Positions 44,574 through 55,681 of a stretch of 64,000 nucleotides of DNA are shown piece by piece. Position numbers and translations under genes: made by a program. The notes beneath the pieces were generated by a model. The model was not told the DNA's origin and made no database searches. It saw only the letters and a program-made list of their open reading frames with translations. Numbering within the stretch: position 1 is the first letter of the stretch; each line of letters opens with the position of its first letter. The stretch comes from Rheum nobile (Eukaryota; Streptophyta; Magnoliopsida; Caryophyllales; Polygonaceae): contig WOAB01000583.1 in assembly GCA_027886185.1 (NCBI GenBank), forward strand, positions 7,006,001-7,070,000, given 5' to 3'.

Positions 44574-44698
44574 CCACCGCGGGGCGGCGAATTCCACCGC
44601 GAGGCATCGAACTTCCACCGCGGGGCGGTGGCATCCTCTGGCGCGTGGTCATTAAGCACAGCCACCGCGGGGCGGTGAATTCCACCGCGAGGCGGTGG
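44574..44698. repeat. Array of CCACCGCGGGGCGGTGG palindromes
   Basis: Copies start at 44574, 44594, 44615, 44662 and 44682 (offsets 20, 21, 47, 20). The full word has 7 bp arms CCACCGC/GCGGTGG around a GGG or GAG centre. Part of the array (CATTAAGCACAGCCACCGCG onward) is duplicated 88 bp apart. More degenerate copies continue to about 44770. Confidence 0.9.
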
Positions 44699-45400
44699 CA
44701 TCCTCTGGCACGGGCTCCATCTTCACTGAGAGTCACCGTCGGGCCGCGGTACTTCTAACGCGGGGCGGCAAGCTCAATTCTCCAGCTCTCTTCTTCTCTG
44801 CTCAGGCTGCCCTTCAATCCTACCAAGTGTTGGTAGTCTTCTCCATGAATGCTCCAGCAACTCCATCCATCCTCATGCTTCATCTAAGCTGCAAATCCTT
44901 GAATTTCTTCACTTCTCTCCATAACATTTGGATTGCAGACTTAGCACCAAAACTCATCTAAAACCTCTCCAAATTATACTAATAATTGCTAGTAAAGGTG
45001 TATGAAATAACACCTATTACACTATTATTGTTATCACAACAATAGTTTGTATATCTATTATTAGTATAAAATAATATTTTAATAACTTTTATCTTCAATA
45101 AAAATATTTTTATTTTCATATAATTAAAAATGGTCATATATTATGATCTATAATTGATTTAAGTATTTATCATAAAATAAAATCCGTTAAAATTTATAAA
45201 TTTTAGTTTTCTAATTTGATAATATATAAAGTTTAGCTCTGAATGTATTTTATTGTACAAAAATAAAATAAATGCTTCTTATTCCTTACATAACATAAAT
45301 ACATTAGCACAATATTAAATAACCATTGATATAAAAATAAACTAATTTTCAGGAAACAAAATTAAATAATCTGTTTAATATTAATCACAATCTATCAGTA

Positions 45401-47101
45401 TCTATATCTTTATCTATTTGTCTATATATATAAACAAATAAATAATGTATATATATTCTAAATGAGAGGCCTAAATCCTATATGTCGTCATCACTATCAA
45501 TTCGCCGACATGTCATCACCCATCCAACTATCATTCGTCACATCATCCAGCCTTTAAAAAATTATAAAAGTGGGTACAATTTGATTATATATAAAATCTA
45601 TTAATTAAAAAAACATATGATTGGTTAATCTTACTCTGTAATTAAAAAATTATCAAGTAAATTACTCAATCACAAATCGTTAATAGAATAAATCCTAAAT
45701 TATAAGAAAAATACAGACAATCTCTTATGAAATGAAAAAAAAGTCAGTAATTAATGTAAACGTATTTATTTGGTATATTGAAGCCTAAATCAAATGCATA
45801 TAGAAAAATAATGGTTACCATTAATATTTGAATTTAAAAGTCATATAATACCTATAATAATTCAATATATATTCCTTAACACCCAATGACAAATTAAACA
45901 CGTACAATTCAACGCAATTCTAGTAATTCACTATAATAATTATGACGGTTTTTATATCAATCACTAACTACTAAGATTTAAATATATAAAAAAAATGAAC
46001 AGAAGTATATCTTGATTTCATATATGTGGAGTTCTGGTGGTCTTCCCTTGATGTATCAAAATTGCTAATGAAATAAAAATTGTTGGAAACGAGAAAAAAA
46101 GTTATAAAGTACTGATGTTATTGTTCGTTCCTCTAATTCAATATACAGATACACAAAGTGTTTTGGAGGTAAGATATCTAAAGTACATATTTATATGAAA
46201 TTATTTATTTATCATTTTTAAAAGCTAACCAGTCTTGTTTTTTATTAAATTTTATGCTTGTGCAATATGGTGTTTTTTTCTCCATGTATAGTGCATTCAC
46301 GTGTTGACCTAATATATATTGTAATATAGCATCATTTTTCAAGACTATTTTTATACCGATTATTGTATTTGATTATTGTTAATATTTTCAAAGTTATATC
46401 TTTGTTATTTTTATTATAAATAGTGAAATTGTAAAATATTTTTCGATTATGTTTTTTTATCACAGATGCAACAAAGAATATATCGGGCAAGATATAAGGA
46501 TATATCGGGCAAGATATAAGGATGATACAAGTTCTATGAAGAAGTACGTTCAACAATACCAAGGAAAAAGTTGTAATGGTATGAAGATTATATTCAGATT
46601 TGAAAAATAAAAATGGTAACATTTGATCAGATTTTTTAAAATTATGAGAATGATTAATTTTTTATTTGTTGTTAATATCATTCTATTGTTTAAATGTTTT
46701 AGTTTATTGACCAAAAAAATGTTTTATGTTATCCTATACATATAAACTGTATTTGATTTTTGTGAATCACACATTGAAATCTTATGAAAGATGACCGGTA
46801 ATACTATTCCAACAATGGAAACTATATGTTGAAGAATTTACAAAAAAAACTTATGTGACTACTGAATATAAACTCATATAATTTACTATATTATTTTTTT
46901 TAAAATATTTTAATCTATGTTTTTAATTATGTGTTTTTAAGGATATTAAATTCAATAGTTTTGTTTATTTTTTAAAAATATTCATAGAAATGTATATTTA
47001 GCACACTTAAACTACATATAAAGATTAAGTATTAAAATTTTAATCATAATTTTAAACACTATATTAGTCATTATTAAAAATAAAATTTAACAAAATAAAA
47101 T
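45401..47101. other. AT-rich region with a second Helitron-like 5' end
   Basis: TCTATATCTTTATCTATTTG at 45401, preceded by A, closely matches the proposed Helitron start at 28683. It is followed by text typical of plant Helitron 5' parts (AATGAGAGGCCTAAATCC, CGCCGACATGTCATCA). A 22 bp tandem duplication (TATATCGGGCAAGATATAAG) sits at 46479-46522. I see no gene. Confidence 0.35.
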
Positions 47102-47169
47102 TTGAACATTATTTCCGTGCTTACCATGAGGATGCACCAGTTGATGAGGAGGCGCAACAGACCCAGGAG

Positions 47170-49502
47170 ATGTCAGATGACGACGAGGGTTTTGAGGGAG
47201 AGTTCATGGTTTCTTTTGAGCCGATTTTGTCGACGGATGAGGCCGACCCTCCAGTCTCACCCCCTCTTTTTGCCCCATCTCCTGTGCCTGTTCACGGTCC
47301 ATCCCCGGTCGAGGCCAATCATTTTGCCCCCTCCCCAGTTGGTACCCCTCCACCCGCTCCTAGCTATGCACCTCCTCCACTCGGGGCGCCCGTTTTAGGC
47401 CAGGCTGCGTGGATGCCAGGAGGGCCACGAGTCCCTATCCTCCTTCAGGGTTACACGACTCACATTGCCAGGGCAATTTGGGACGTGACCCCTCCTGGTC
47501 CTCCTGTCCATATTGCTGCCCCCATCCTTCTGAGAAACCGACGCAAGAGAGGTCGAGGAGGTCGAGGAGAGATCGATCCAGATGCTGCTCCGGAGGAGGA
47601 TGCTCCGGAGGAGGCTGCACCGGGGCGTTAGCGCCGCCAGAGGCCTCATGATTTGGTATGTATTTAGTGTATACTCCTATTTTATTGGAATTATCATTTT
47701 TATAGATAACATATATTAATTATTGAACTTCCAGGACCGCAAGGTCTTGAAGGTCCACTTTCACGTCGGTTGGACCTCTCCGCTCGAGGAGTATATCAGA
47801 CCCGTGCCAGACACATGGTTTCAGCTGGCAGAGCGTAGCGGTCTCACCCATCTACGCACTCTAGGCACTGGGGCAGTGGATCCTGTGTTGGTGTATGCTT
47901 TTGCCGAGAGATGGCACCCTGAGACATCCTCGTTCCATTTTCCATGGGGCGAGATGACCATTACATTGCATGACGTTTATGAGATTCTCAGGGTGCCAAT
48001 TGTCGGGAGGAGCTGCACATGTCTCCTTGGTACAGATCTGATTCAGAGGGTCGCGCAGTTCTTTGGGCATGCCGACACCACACAGGTGCAGAGATGGTAC
48101 AACGACGGCGTCATTCCATTGGACTGGCTTCAGAAGGAGCTCAAGCGGAGGATGAGGGCGCCGCAGGAGGACCAGAGCGCCATAGCTACACTGTATCTGT
48201 TCCTCCTGCTCGGTAGTACAATGATGGTGGACAAGTCTACGAAGGCGATCAAGCACAAGTGGTTGGCATTGCTGTTCGATCACTCGACCACCGACCGGTA
48301 CGCATGTGGAGCTGGTATATTGGCCTTGCTGTACAGGAACTTAGGCCAGGCTTCCAGACGAGATGCACAGGGCATTGCCAGTTCTGGCATACTGTTGAGG
48401 CTAAGTAATGTCATTTTATTCTTATCGTTTTTATTGTAATGTTATAAATTCGTTTTTATTCTTATCGTTTGATCCTGATTTACAGTCATGGATATGGGCG
48501 TATTTTCCCCATTTCCGTGGACATTATGTCATGGACCCTGCTGCCATTGGCGCTGATGTTGCTGCTTTTAGAGAGGGCCATGAGGTTCCACAGGGCAAGA
48601 ACCCTAGTCGTTTGGTATGTATGTGCCAAATTCTAGACAACATCAGATATGAGGAGGTAATCTGTTTCTTTAAATTCCTAGTTTATTTTATAATATATAT
48701 TAACTCAAAATACTAATTTCATATAAATTACATGTTACAGGTTCAATGGTTTCCTTTCACTCGGGTATCATTCGGCGAGTGAATCATTCGACCGGCCAGA
48801 GTACGCTTCTTCCATGTTCAGAGGTATCATCCAGATCTGTGATGTACATGAGCCGTATTTGCCGGACCACGTCTTGCGAAAGTTCAGGCACGTGCAGGGG
48901 ATCCCAGTGTTACCTCCGCAGCCCATAGCAATCACTCGGCGTTCAACCTTCGTCATTATGACGTCACATTCCATGCTGATCTATTGGGGGCGTGGGATGA
49001 GGATCCGAGGCCCCTGATCCAGATAGACGATCCACCAGCCACGCAGTATTGGGATGTGACGGATTACTACCTCGATTGGCTAGACGAGTATTCTCATGTG
49101 TTGGTGGATCCCAGATCCACTAGACAGGATCGTCCCGCCGGTCCTGTCCATCCCACACCTACGGTGGACACTCTTGCGGTATGTTTAATTTGCTATAACG
49201 CCAAAATAAATTGTGTATTATTATTAAATATTATATATACATTCTAATGGGTAATGTCATTACGAATGCAGCGGAACCAGTTGGTTGCAGGTGAGCTCCG
49301 TGCATATTTACGTAGGCCGATGGAAAGGAGCGTTATTACCTTTGAGGAGGTTCGGGTGTTCATGGGGCGTCTATTGCATATGTTGACTCATGACACTCCT
49401 CCGATGGCCGCCCCTCCACCTCGTGCGTCTCAGTCACAGTTTTTTACGGATTCTACACACGAGGCTGGGGAGGGTAGTGGAAGTCAGCCGGGTGGCGATT
49501 AG
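47170..49502 (+). pseudogene. Plant mobile domain (PMD) gene, multi-exon, MAIL-like, frameshifted
   Basis: Exon 1 (MSDDDEGFEGEF, Pro-rich, ending in EEDAPEEAAPGR and a TAG shortly before a donor at about 47656) precedes a large PMD exon from 47735. That exon reads VGWTSPLEEYIRPVPDTWF, LVYAFAERWHPETSSFHFPW and GEMTITLHDVYEILRVPIVG. Later exons read SWIWAYFPHFRGHYVMD (48486), FRGIIQICDVHEPYLPDHVL with RKFRHVQGIP (about 48800), and HYDVTFHADLLGAWDEDP (about 48960). Frames shift near 48775 and 48940. PMD proteins in plants are tied to silencing and transposons. This gene faces the transposase gene tail to tail. Confidence 0.8.
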
Positions 49503-49691
49503 GGTTCTTATGTATGATCACAGACTGTTATGTATAATATTATATTATGTACATTTTATGTTATTTGTCATACTTTTCCTGTATGACTTATCGTAATTTA
49601 TTTCGGTTTTCCACAAATCAAGAGTTTCGGGTTATAGTAGTATATTATTTCGTATAACTTTATAAGACTGGTTGGCATTAACTTCATAAGA

Positions 49692-49815
49692 GTTACACAG
49701 GCATTGGGCCCAAAATTAGGCCCAATACCTGTGCTCCTACACTAAGCGCATACATATGCGCTTAATGTAGGCGCACAGGTATTTGGCCTAATTTTGGGCC
49801 CAATGCCTGTGTAAC
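49692..49815. repeat. 124-bp foldback with 61-bp arms
   Basis: The left arm GTTACACAGGCATTGGGCCC... (49692-49752) and right arm ...GGGCCCAATGCCTGTGTAAC (49755-49815) pair around a 2-base CA loop with few mismatches. It includes one AAGCGCATA/TATGCGCTT core related to the palindromes at 50750 and 54617. It lies 190 bp after the PMD stop. Confidence 0.9.
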
Positions 49816-49860
49816 GGTCAACTACAACAGGTTCAATGGTTTTGTATTCTGGAATAAAGT

Positions 49861-50700
49861 GATCACTTCTTAAGAAACAATATCAATTCATTAGTAAAAA
49901 CCAAACAATCGAATTCATATCGTACTTCATTCTATAGCGTAACTATAGAGTTTAATATAAAACTTCATAAGACTTCGTCATATCACATTATAACTTCATA
50001 AGACTCCGTCGTTTTACATTAGTATATGATAAGAGTGATCACTTCTTAAGAAACAATATCAATTCATTAGTAAAAACCAAACAATCGAATTCATATCGTA
50101 CTTCATTCTATAGCGTAACTATAGAGTTCAATATAAAACTTCATAAGACTTCGTCATATCACATTATAACTTCATAAGACTCCGTCATTTTACATTAGTA
50201 TATGATAAGAGTGAACACTTCTTAAGAAACAATATCAATTCATTAGTAAAAACCAAACAATCAAATTCATATCGTACTTCATTCTATAGCGTAACTATAG
50301 AGTTCAATATAAAACTTCATAAGACTTCGTCATATCACATTATAACTTCATAAGACTTCGTCATATCACATTATAACTTCATAAGACTCCGTCATTTTAC
50401 ATTAGTATATGATAAGAGTGATCACTTCTTAAGAAACAATATCAATTCATTAGTAAAAACCAAACAATCAAATTCATATCGTACTTCATTCTATAGCGTA
50501 ACTATAGAGTTCAATATAAAACTTCATAAGACTTCGTCATATCACATTATAACTTCATAAGACTCCGTCATTTTACATTAGTATATGATAAGAGTGATCA
50601 CTTCTTAAGAAACAATATCAATTCATTAGTAAAAACCAAACAATCGAATTCATATCGTACTTCATTCTCTTCATAAGACTCCGTCATATCACATTAGTAA
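49861..50700. repeat. Tandem array of five units of about 177 bp
   Basis: GATCACTTCTTAAGAAACAA starts units at 49861, 50038, 50213, 50420 and 50596 (periods 177, 175, 207, 176). The 207 bp unit has an internal extra copy of ATAACTTCATAAGAC-type text of about 32 bp. The last unit is truncated near 50670. Units are nearly identical. Confidence 0.95.
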
Positions 50701-50749
50701 CTATAGTGTCAAGTAAAGTATAAATTCCTAAATTCGTCATATAGATGTT

Positions 50750-50911
50750 GTGCGCTTATTATAAGCACACACCTATACGCTTACATTAAGCGTACAAGTG
50801 TGCGCTTATAATAAGCGTACACGACTTGGGCCTGTATTTGGGCCCAAGATGCCAAAGCAACAACGAAATGTGACCGTGGTGCGCTTATTGTAAGCGCACC
50901 ACGGTCATTTC
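50750..50911. repeat. Cluster of GTGCGCTTA palindromes, transposase 3' side
   Basis: Palindromes lie at 50750-50770, 50776-50794 and 50798-50822 (centres 25 bp apart), then a long one at about 50865-50911. In the last, GACCGTGGTGCGCTTA and TAAGCGCACCACGGTC surround a TTG centre. The word is GTGCGCTTA, three bases, TAAGCGCAC. Confidence 0.9.
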
Positions 50912-51288
50912 TCTTCAACTTTTTCGAACTCAAGCGGCGCTTGAAGATACTAGGCGATGTCATTTATTTTGTCTTACGATTTCTAAGTTTATGAAAAACT
51001 TGTAATCATTGGATTTGTAATGTAATATATTATGGTTATAATAGTTTGTGACTCCATAAGTTTGATGTCTTTTTCATTACATAAGCCTTACTATGAAACC
51101 CACCAAAGCAAAAATCTAGAGGAATTAACCAAAAGAGACCCGCTCACATATAAAGTTATATTACATTACAAACTGCCTTAGAGTTTTACATGAAGTCTGA
51201 TAATGTGGATCAACTAAGCCAAATAATCTGGATTTTGACCGACTGCCTTGCGGCATTCCCTAAACTCTTGCAATTTGGAATCATACAC

Positions 51289-54200
51289 TTATTCCCACCA
51301 CAGGATTCTTGGATCGCAATGACTTCGCCACGCATACGTAATGGGTGGTAATGGAGAGTCGGAACTGAGCGTCACCTATACGAATACAAACAAAAAAGAT
51401 GAAATTATTATACCCTATATTGCAAATGAAACATCAAAGTACGAGTACAGAAACAAAACATTACCGGTATCTAGTGGTTGTGATCCCCTACGTGTGCTAT
51501 CCCCGACATTTGTAAGGGAGGTGTGAAACATGGTCTAGACGACCTAATTGGTAAGCACAATAAAGGGTACTGAGATATGACGATCACAACAACATTATAC
51601 GCCGTGGCAAACACTAAACCCATGAATGGCATGTCAAGCCAATAATCCGGGCCGCAAGGGCTCTTCATATAGTTAATTTGAAGCATTATATCGTCCCATG
51701 ACCCTGGTCGTGTATCCTCTAGTATCGGCTCCCACATTTGTCGGTTGGCACACAACTCCTTTGCCATCGCGCTGCGAATCAAGGGATATTGACCCTGACT
51801 CATCCCCATAAGCACAGCCAAAGACCGATAACCACAATGTCCATATGAATGTACATCCATAGCACCATTAATGTACCCAAACCAGAAGTAATCTATATTG
51901 CGAACCCCAAAGTCCACCCCATGATGAATCATTTGTTCTTCAGGCCACTCCTCCAATTGTGATTCCTCTGGTTACGGCTGGGTCTGCATGTCCTCAGCGT
52001 CGAGCACCACGACACTTGCTTGCTTTCTGGGACGACCTGGCCCTTTCACCTTCTCCTTTGCCTTTGCCTTCTCGGACTTCAGTAGCTCTTCTCTTACGTG
52101 CTCATGCAGGCTCTTTTCCCTAGTCGGCGACCCCTTTGCCTTGTTCTTTGCACCACTTGGCCTTCCCTTTCTAGAGATGTCCGTCGGCTCCATAAACGTA
52201 CTATGTTCCGGATGCTCCAAGGCAATGTACAAATCACTCACTTGCCATAACGTGGCTTGGATCAAAGTTCGGCTTTCCACTCTCGACCACATCTCACGCA
52301 ATCTCAACTCTGGAACGAACATCGGAACATTGTCGTCAGCAAGCGCAAATGTTGTTGGATCCTCTTCCCAATGCAAGTCCTTCCAGAAGTCGTGAATGTC
52401 GTCTGGAGTGAGAGTTGTCCTCGTAATGATGGCGTTTGCAATATCGTGTACGCACGGCAATCCAAGGCAGTCTCTTACCCAATGATCATCACATACTTCT
52501 GAATAGTCCTCCTTGACTAACTTATCATACATAGCCAACAACAAATCAAAACACTTATCTGACACTCTATAGAAGAGTCTTGAAAAGACCATTTGGGCAA
52601 GCGCCGGAAACCCTGGATCGTTGAACTCCATTGGTCTTGTAGACAGTGACTTGTTCATGGTCGCCCTAATCGTGTCGATTTGAAGAATGATTGCATGGTG
52701 GATCCTCACGATCACTCTGTTAAAGCCGCCTATGCTAGACCCCACAATATCTTTCAAGACACGATGCATCCCCTCAACCCTATCAAAACAAAAAACATTT
52801 ATCAAAACAAAAAACACGATGCTAGACCCCACAAAAAACATTTAGCACGACCTTGGAACTCATAAGTACAAACAATCAACTACAAATTGTTCAAAGGATA
52901 CCTGTTTGAAGTCCTCGTGAAGAAGTGAAGGGTGTAATCCGTCCAAGCTCTTACTATGCTTTCCTTGTAAGGAGTCAACCATTCCCTCTCGACGTATCCA
53001 ACAAGGCCGCTCTTCCACGACGTCCTCAATGCTCTGAGCCTCTCCTCGTAGCTTTCCTCGGTGGTCGAGAAAAAAAGACTCCAGCACTGATTTGTAAACG
53101 TATCGACTCTGGCACTGTCTTTTATAACCTTGTCGGCACGTGCCTTGATGTTGTTTCTAATATGGACCCAACACAAGAGATGTCTTACCGGGACGTCTTT
53201 GAATACTATATTAATAGCTTTGATGAGAGCCTTTTCACAATCGGTCATTATAGCCTTTGGCATTACTCCCAACTCCTTAAACAAGTTCCGAAGGGCCCTC
53301 AATATCCACTGGTAATGGAAAACTTTTTCCGCTCGGGTGAATGCGTACGCAATGTTGAACGTCTTGTGAGTACACGTAAAACCAACAATCTCCACCAACG
53401 GCAATTCATATCTATTCATAGACATAAGAAATTAAAATACCAATATTTAGTGAATATAACTAATCAAATTGTAGCACATAGCAAAATATCTAACTACTAT
53501 TAAAATGTATTACATACTTATTTGTCTTATATGTGGCATCAATGATCACAACATGCGGGAACTTCTTCAGCAACCGTAGCGACTCCGGGTGAGCAAAAAA
53601 TAGAATCTCTACCTCGTCCCCTTTCTTCACATTCCTAAGAGGATAGAAAAGATACCCGTTGTCTTTCAAAAATTGAAGGGACCATTGAGTAACCGTCAAT
53701 TCACCACGATCCTCGAAATGGAGCTTCTGCAAAAAGTTGGCAACCTGCTTCATTGATGTTACATTTCCCGAAAAGTTTTTCCTCAACTCAAATACAATCT
53801 GTTTCGGAGTCTTTCGACAATCGCCAAATTTCCTAGCAATGACCTCCTCTTCCTGGGTCATTCGACCCATGAATGCATTCCCGTGAAAGCTAGTCTGAAG
53901 CTTGTGGTTGTGGGTGCCATGTATAACATCCAATACCCATCTTGATGTAAGAAACCCGTTCTCGCTTTTCAAACGACACCCATACAACTCGAACTTACAA
54001 CCGCACTTCTTCGATCTGCATTTTCGAATCCTTGAAACCGACAACTCCGGATTTTCTACATTAACTTTCGGCCTCCCAGATCTAGGCTCACCATATCTAT
54101 CGCATGTCAAACTAACTACATACGAACTTGAGGTACGTTTCACCAAAACTATCATCACCTCTTTTGCTCTAGCTCTCGCCCATTGAATCATTTCATCCAT

Positions 54201-54533
54201 ACTCTTCCAAATTAGGCCTCTACAGAAATGTCCCGTATAATCTTCACCCTATAATTATTTTTCATTTATGAATTATTATACTGCTTATAATTAGAACAAA
54301 CTAATAATTACACTGCCTATAATTAGAACAAACTAATAAATACAACAAATTTGCAAAGACATTAATTCATAGCAAATTTACCTACTAAAATAGAACCTAT
54401 AAGTTATGAATTAAACACTAACCTTGAACAAATCACAATCATCTCCTCCATCTTCGGAGTTCGAGTCGCTCCATTCTTCGTCTTCTCGAGCTTGTATCCA
54501 ATCTCGCACCTCATCTTCAATTTGCAAATCCAT
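51289..54533 (-). pseudogene. Mutator-like transposase fused to an OTU-type cysteine protease domain
   Basis: Five exons: 54533-54423, 54248-53518, 53411-52902, 52779-51465 and 51375-51289. Together they give 918 codons in frame, with just two internal stops. The start is MDLQIEDEVRDWIQARED. A FAR1/MULE DNA-binding part follows (KKCGCKFELYGC, VIHGTHNHKLQ), then the DDE core (HVVIIDATYKTNKYELPLVE, AIMTDCEKALIKAI, LLCWVHIRNN). A Lys-rich AT-hook-like GPGRPRKQ precedes a TAA (about 51962). Beyond it an OTU domain reads DVHSYGHCGYRSLAVLMG with the catalytic Cys, and a C-terminal HVGDHNH carries the His before a TAG. Exon 5 reads LSSDSPLPPITYAW. Without the TAA it is one polypeptide. Confidence 0.85.
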
Positions 54534-54580
54534 TTAAATGTTGTGATGTATGGTGTGGAAGAAGATTGATTATTATGGCA

Positions 54581-54588
54581 ATTTATAG
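54581..54588 (-). promoter_or_regulatory. TATA box of the MULE transposase gene
   Basis: The minus strand reads GTCTATAAATTGCC, 48-55 bp before ATG 54533. The palindrome array begins about 30 bp upstream of it. Confidence 0.6.
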
Positions 54589-54616
54589 ACTACAAATTCG
54601 GCCGTTGAAAAAATCA

Positions 54617-54833
54617 GGCCGTTGGTGCGCTTAGTGTAAGCGTACCAACGGCCGGATCGTACAAACCCTGTGCGCTTAGTATAAGCGCACAAGATAGTAC
54701 AAGGTTTGGCCTGTGCGCTTATTATAAGCGCACAGGGTTTGCTCTTATCCCTCCCCATATTTTTTTAATACCACTATTGACCCTGTGCGCTTAATGTAAG
54801 CGCACAAAAAGTGTACGCTTACATTAAGCGCAC
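54617..54833. repeat. Promoter-proximal array of GTGCGCTTA palindromes
   Basis: Palindromes lie at 54617-54653 (37 bp, GGCCGTTGG arms added), 54669-54691, 54710-54736, 54784-54806 and 54811-54833. Each has the arms GTGCGCTTA / TAAGCGCAC, with occasional changes, around three variable bases. The second and third are also nested in a larger inverted repeat, CAAACCCTGTGCGC to GCGCACAGGGTTTG. Confidence 0.9.
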
Positions 54834-55673
54834 CATTTCGTGTGCATTTAGATACTCAAACGTGTGCATATAGGGCATGTCTTGTTTTAACGCCATTTTT
54901 TAAGCCAAATTTTTAACTTTTTCTTTTCGCTACACCATATAAAAAACTCCCTTCTTTTTCACACCTCTAGTTTTTTAATCTAGGTTTTTTAATTCTAATT
55001 TTTTTATGATAAACATATATAAAATGGGCGATGAGTAGATACAAATTAATTATAAATATTGATTATACATTGGAAAAAACTTATGAACTGAAAATGGCTA
55101 AATGGTAAAAAAAATCCGACATTTCAGCTTGATGTATTTTTAAAAGTTTCTTAATAAAAGACTACAAGGAGAATTTTTTAGCTAATTTTGTATTTTTTCT
55201 AATTTTTTATTTATTATAATGCTAAAAAACCTCCATTACACATGCTCTATAATATATATTCACTAATGGTTAAAAAAAAAAAAATCAGAGCATGAACATT
55301 TGAGCTCTCAATGGATTTCTTATCATTTTTGAAAAAAGAAAATGAAATTAGAAGATTGGATTGTGTTGGATACGTTTCTTGAAAATCATGAAAAGCTCCT
55401 CTTATTTGAATGAGATATAGCACCCCATACACCTTTTGTACAAGTAATTTACAATTCTAATCTACCCCTTTTGTATTTTGCAAATATATCCCATTCAATT
55501 TTTTTTTGCTAAAGTACCCTCCAAAAAACAATAAATTGAAATTAGACTTTTCTTTTTCTTTTGGAAAATAAAATATGACATGGAAATAAAATATTAAATT
55601 TTAATTATGAAAATTTGAAATTGAAAATTAAACTTGCTAGAAATTGAAAACTGAAATGGTATTTTTTTCATTT
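54834..55673. other. AT-rich intergenic sequence
   Basis: I see no gene. It should contain the outer end of the Mutator-like element if one exists, but I could not find a terminal inverted repeat matching the far side. Confidence 0.4.
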
Positions 55674-55681
55674 TCAGTTTT

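Larger units (their letters stand above)
43527..45019 (-). mobile_element. Solo LTR related to the Athila/Tat type
   Basis: The 1.49 kb insertion is flanked by CACTA (43522-43526 and 45020-45024), and the empty site is visible in the neighbouring tandem unit. On the low-coordinate side it shares the U5-like text of the gag-PR LTRs (GTCGATCCCACAGAGA, CGGGGGTTTAGTTATC, AAAGTAAACAAG). There is no PBS, purine tract or coding region. A TATA-like CTATTTAAG on the minus strand at about 44448 and a palindrome array upstream of it mark the U3. The ends read TG...TA rather than TG...CA. Confidence 0.65.
43089..45320. repeat. AT-rich tandem duplication of about 390 bp, second copy split by a solo LTR
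   Basis: Unit 1 (about 43089-43479) and unit 2 (43480-43526 plus 45025-45320) share AAGTAATATTTTGCATG, CACCCAAAATAACTTTT, ATTATTGTTATC and TTTTATTTTCATATAATTAA. Aligning them shows that the LTR at 43527-45019 entered unit 2 and duplicated CACTA. Confidence 0.75.

Noticed and set aside
47102..47398. ORF of 98 residues rich in Arg and Pro
   Set aside because: It is an alternative frame of the PMD gene's first exon. The MSDDDEGF frame has the expected acidic and Pro-rich composition and leads to a splice donor.
46900..55000. Long terminal inverted repeats enclosing the PMD and transposase genes
   Set aside because: I compared the outer flanks by eye and found no matching inverted ends, so element boundaries are not claimed.
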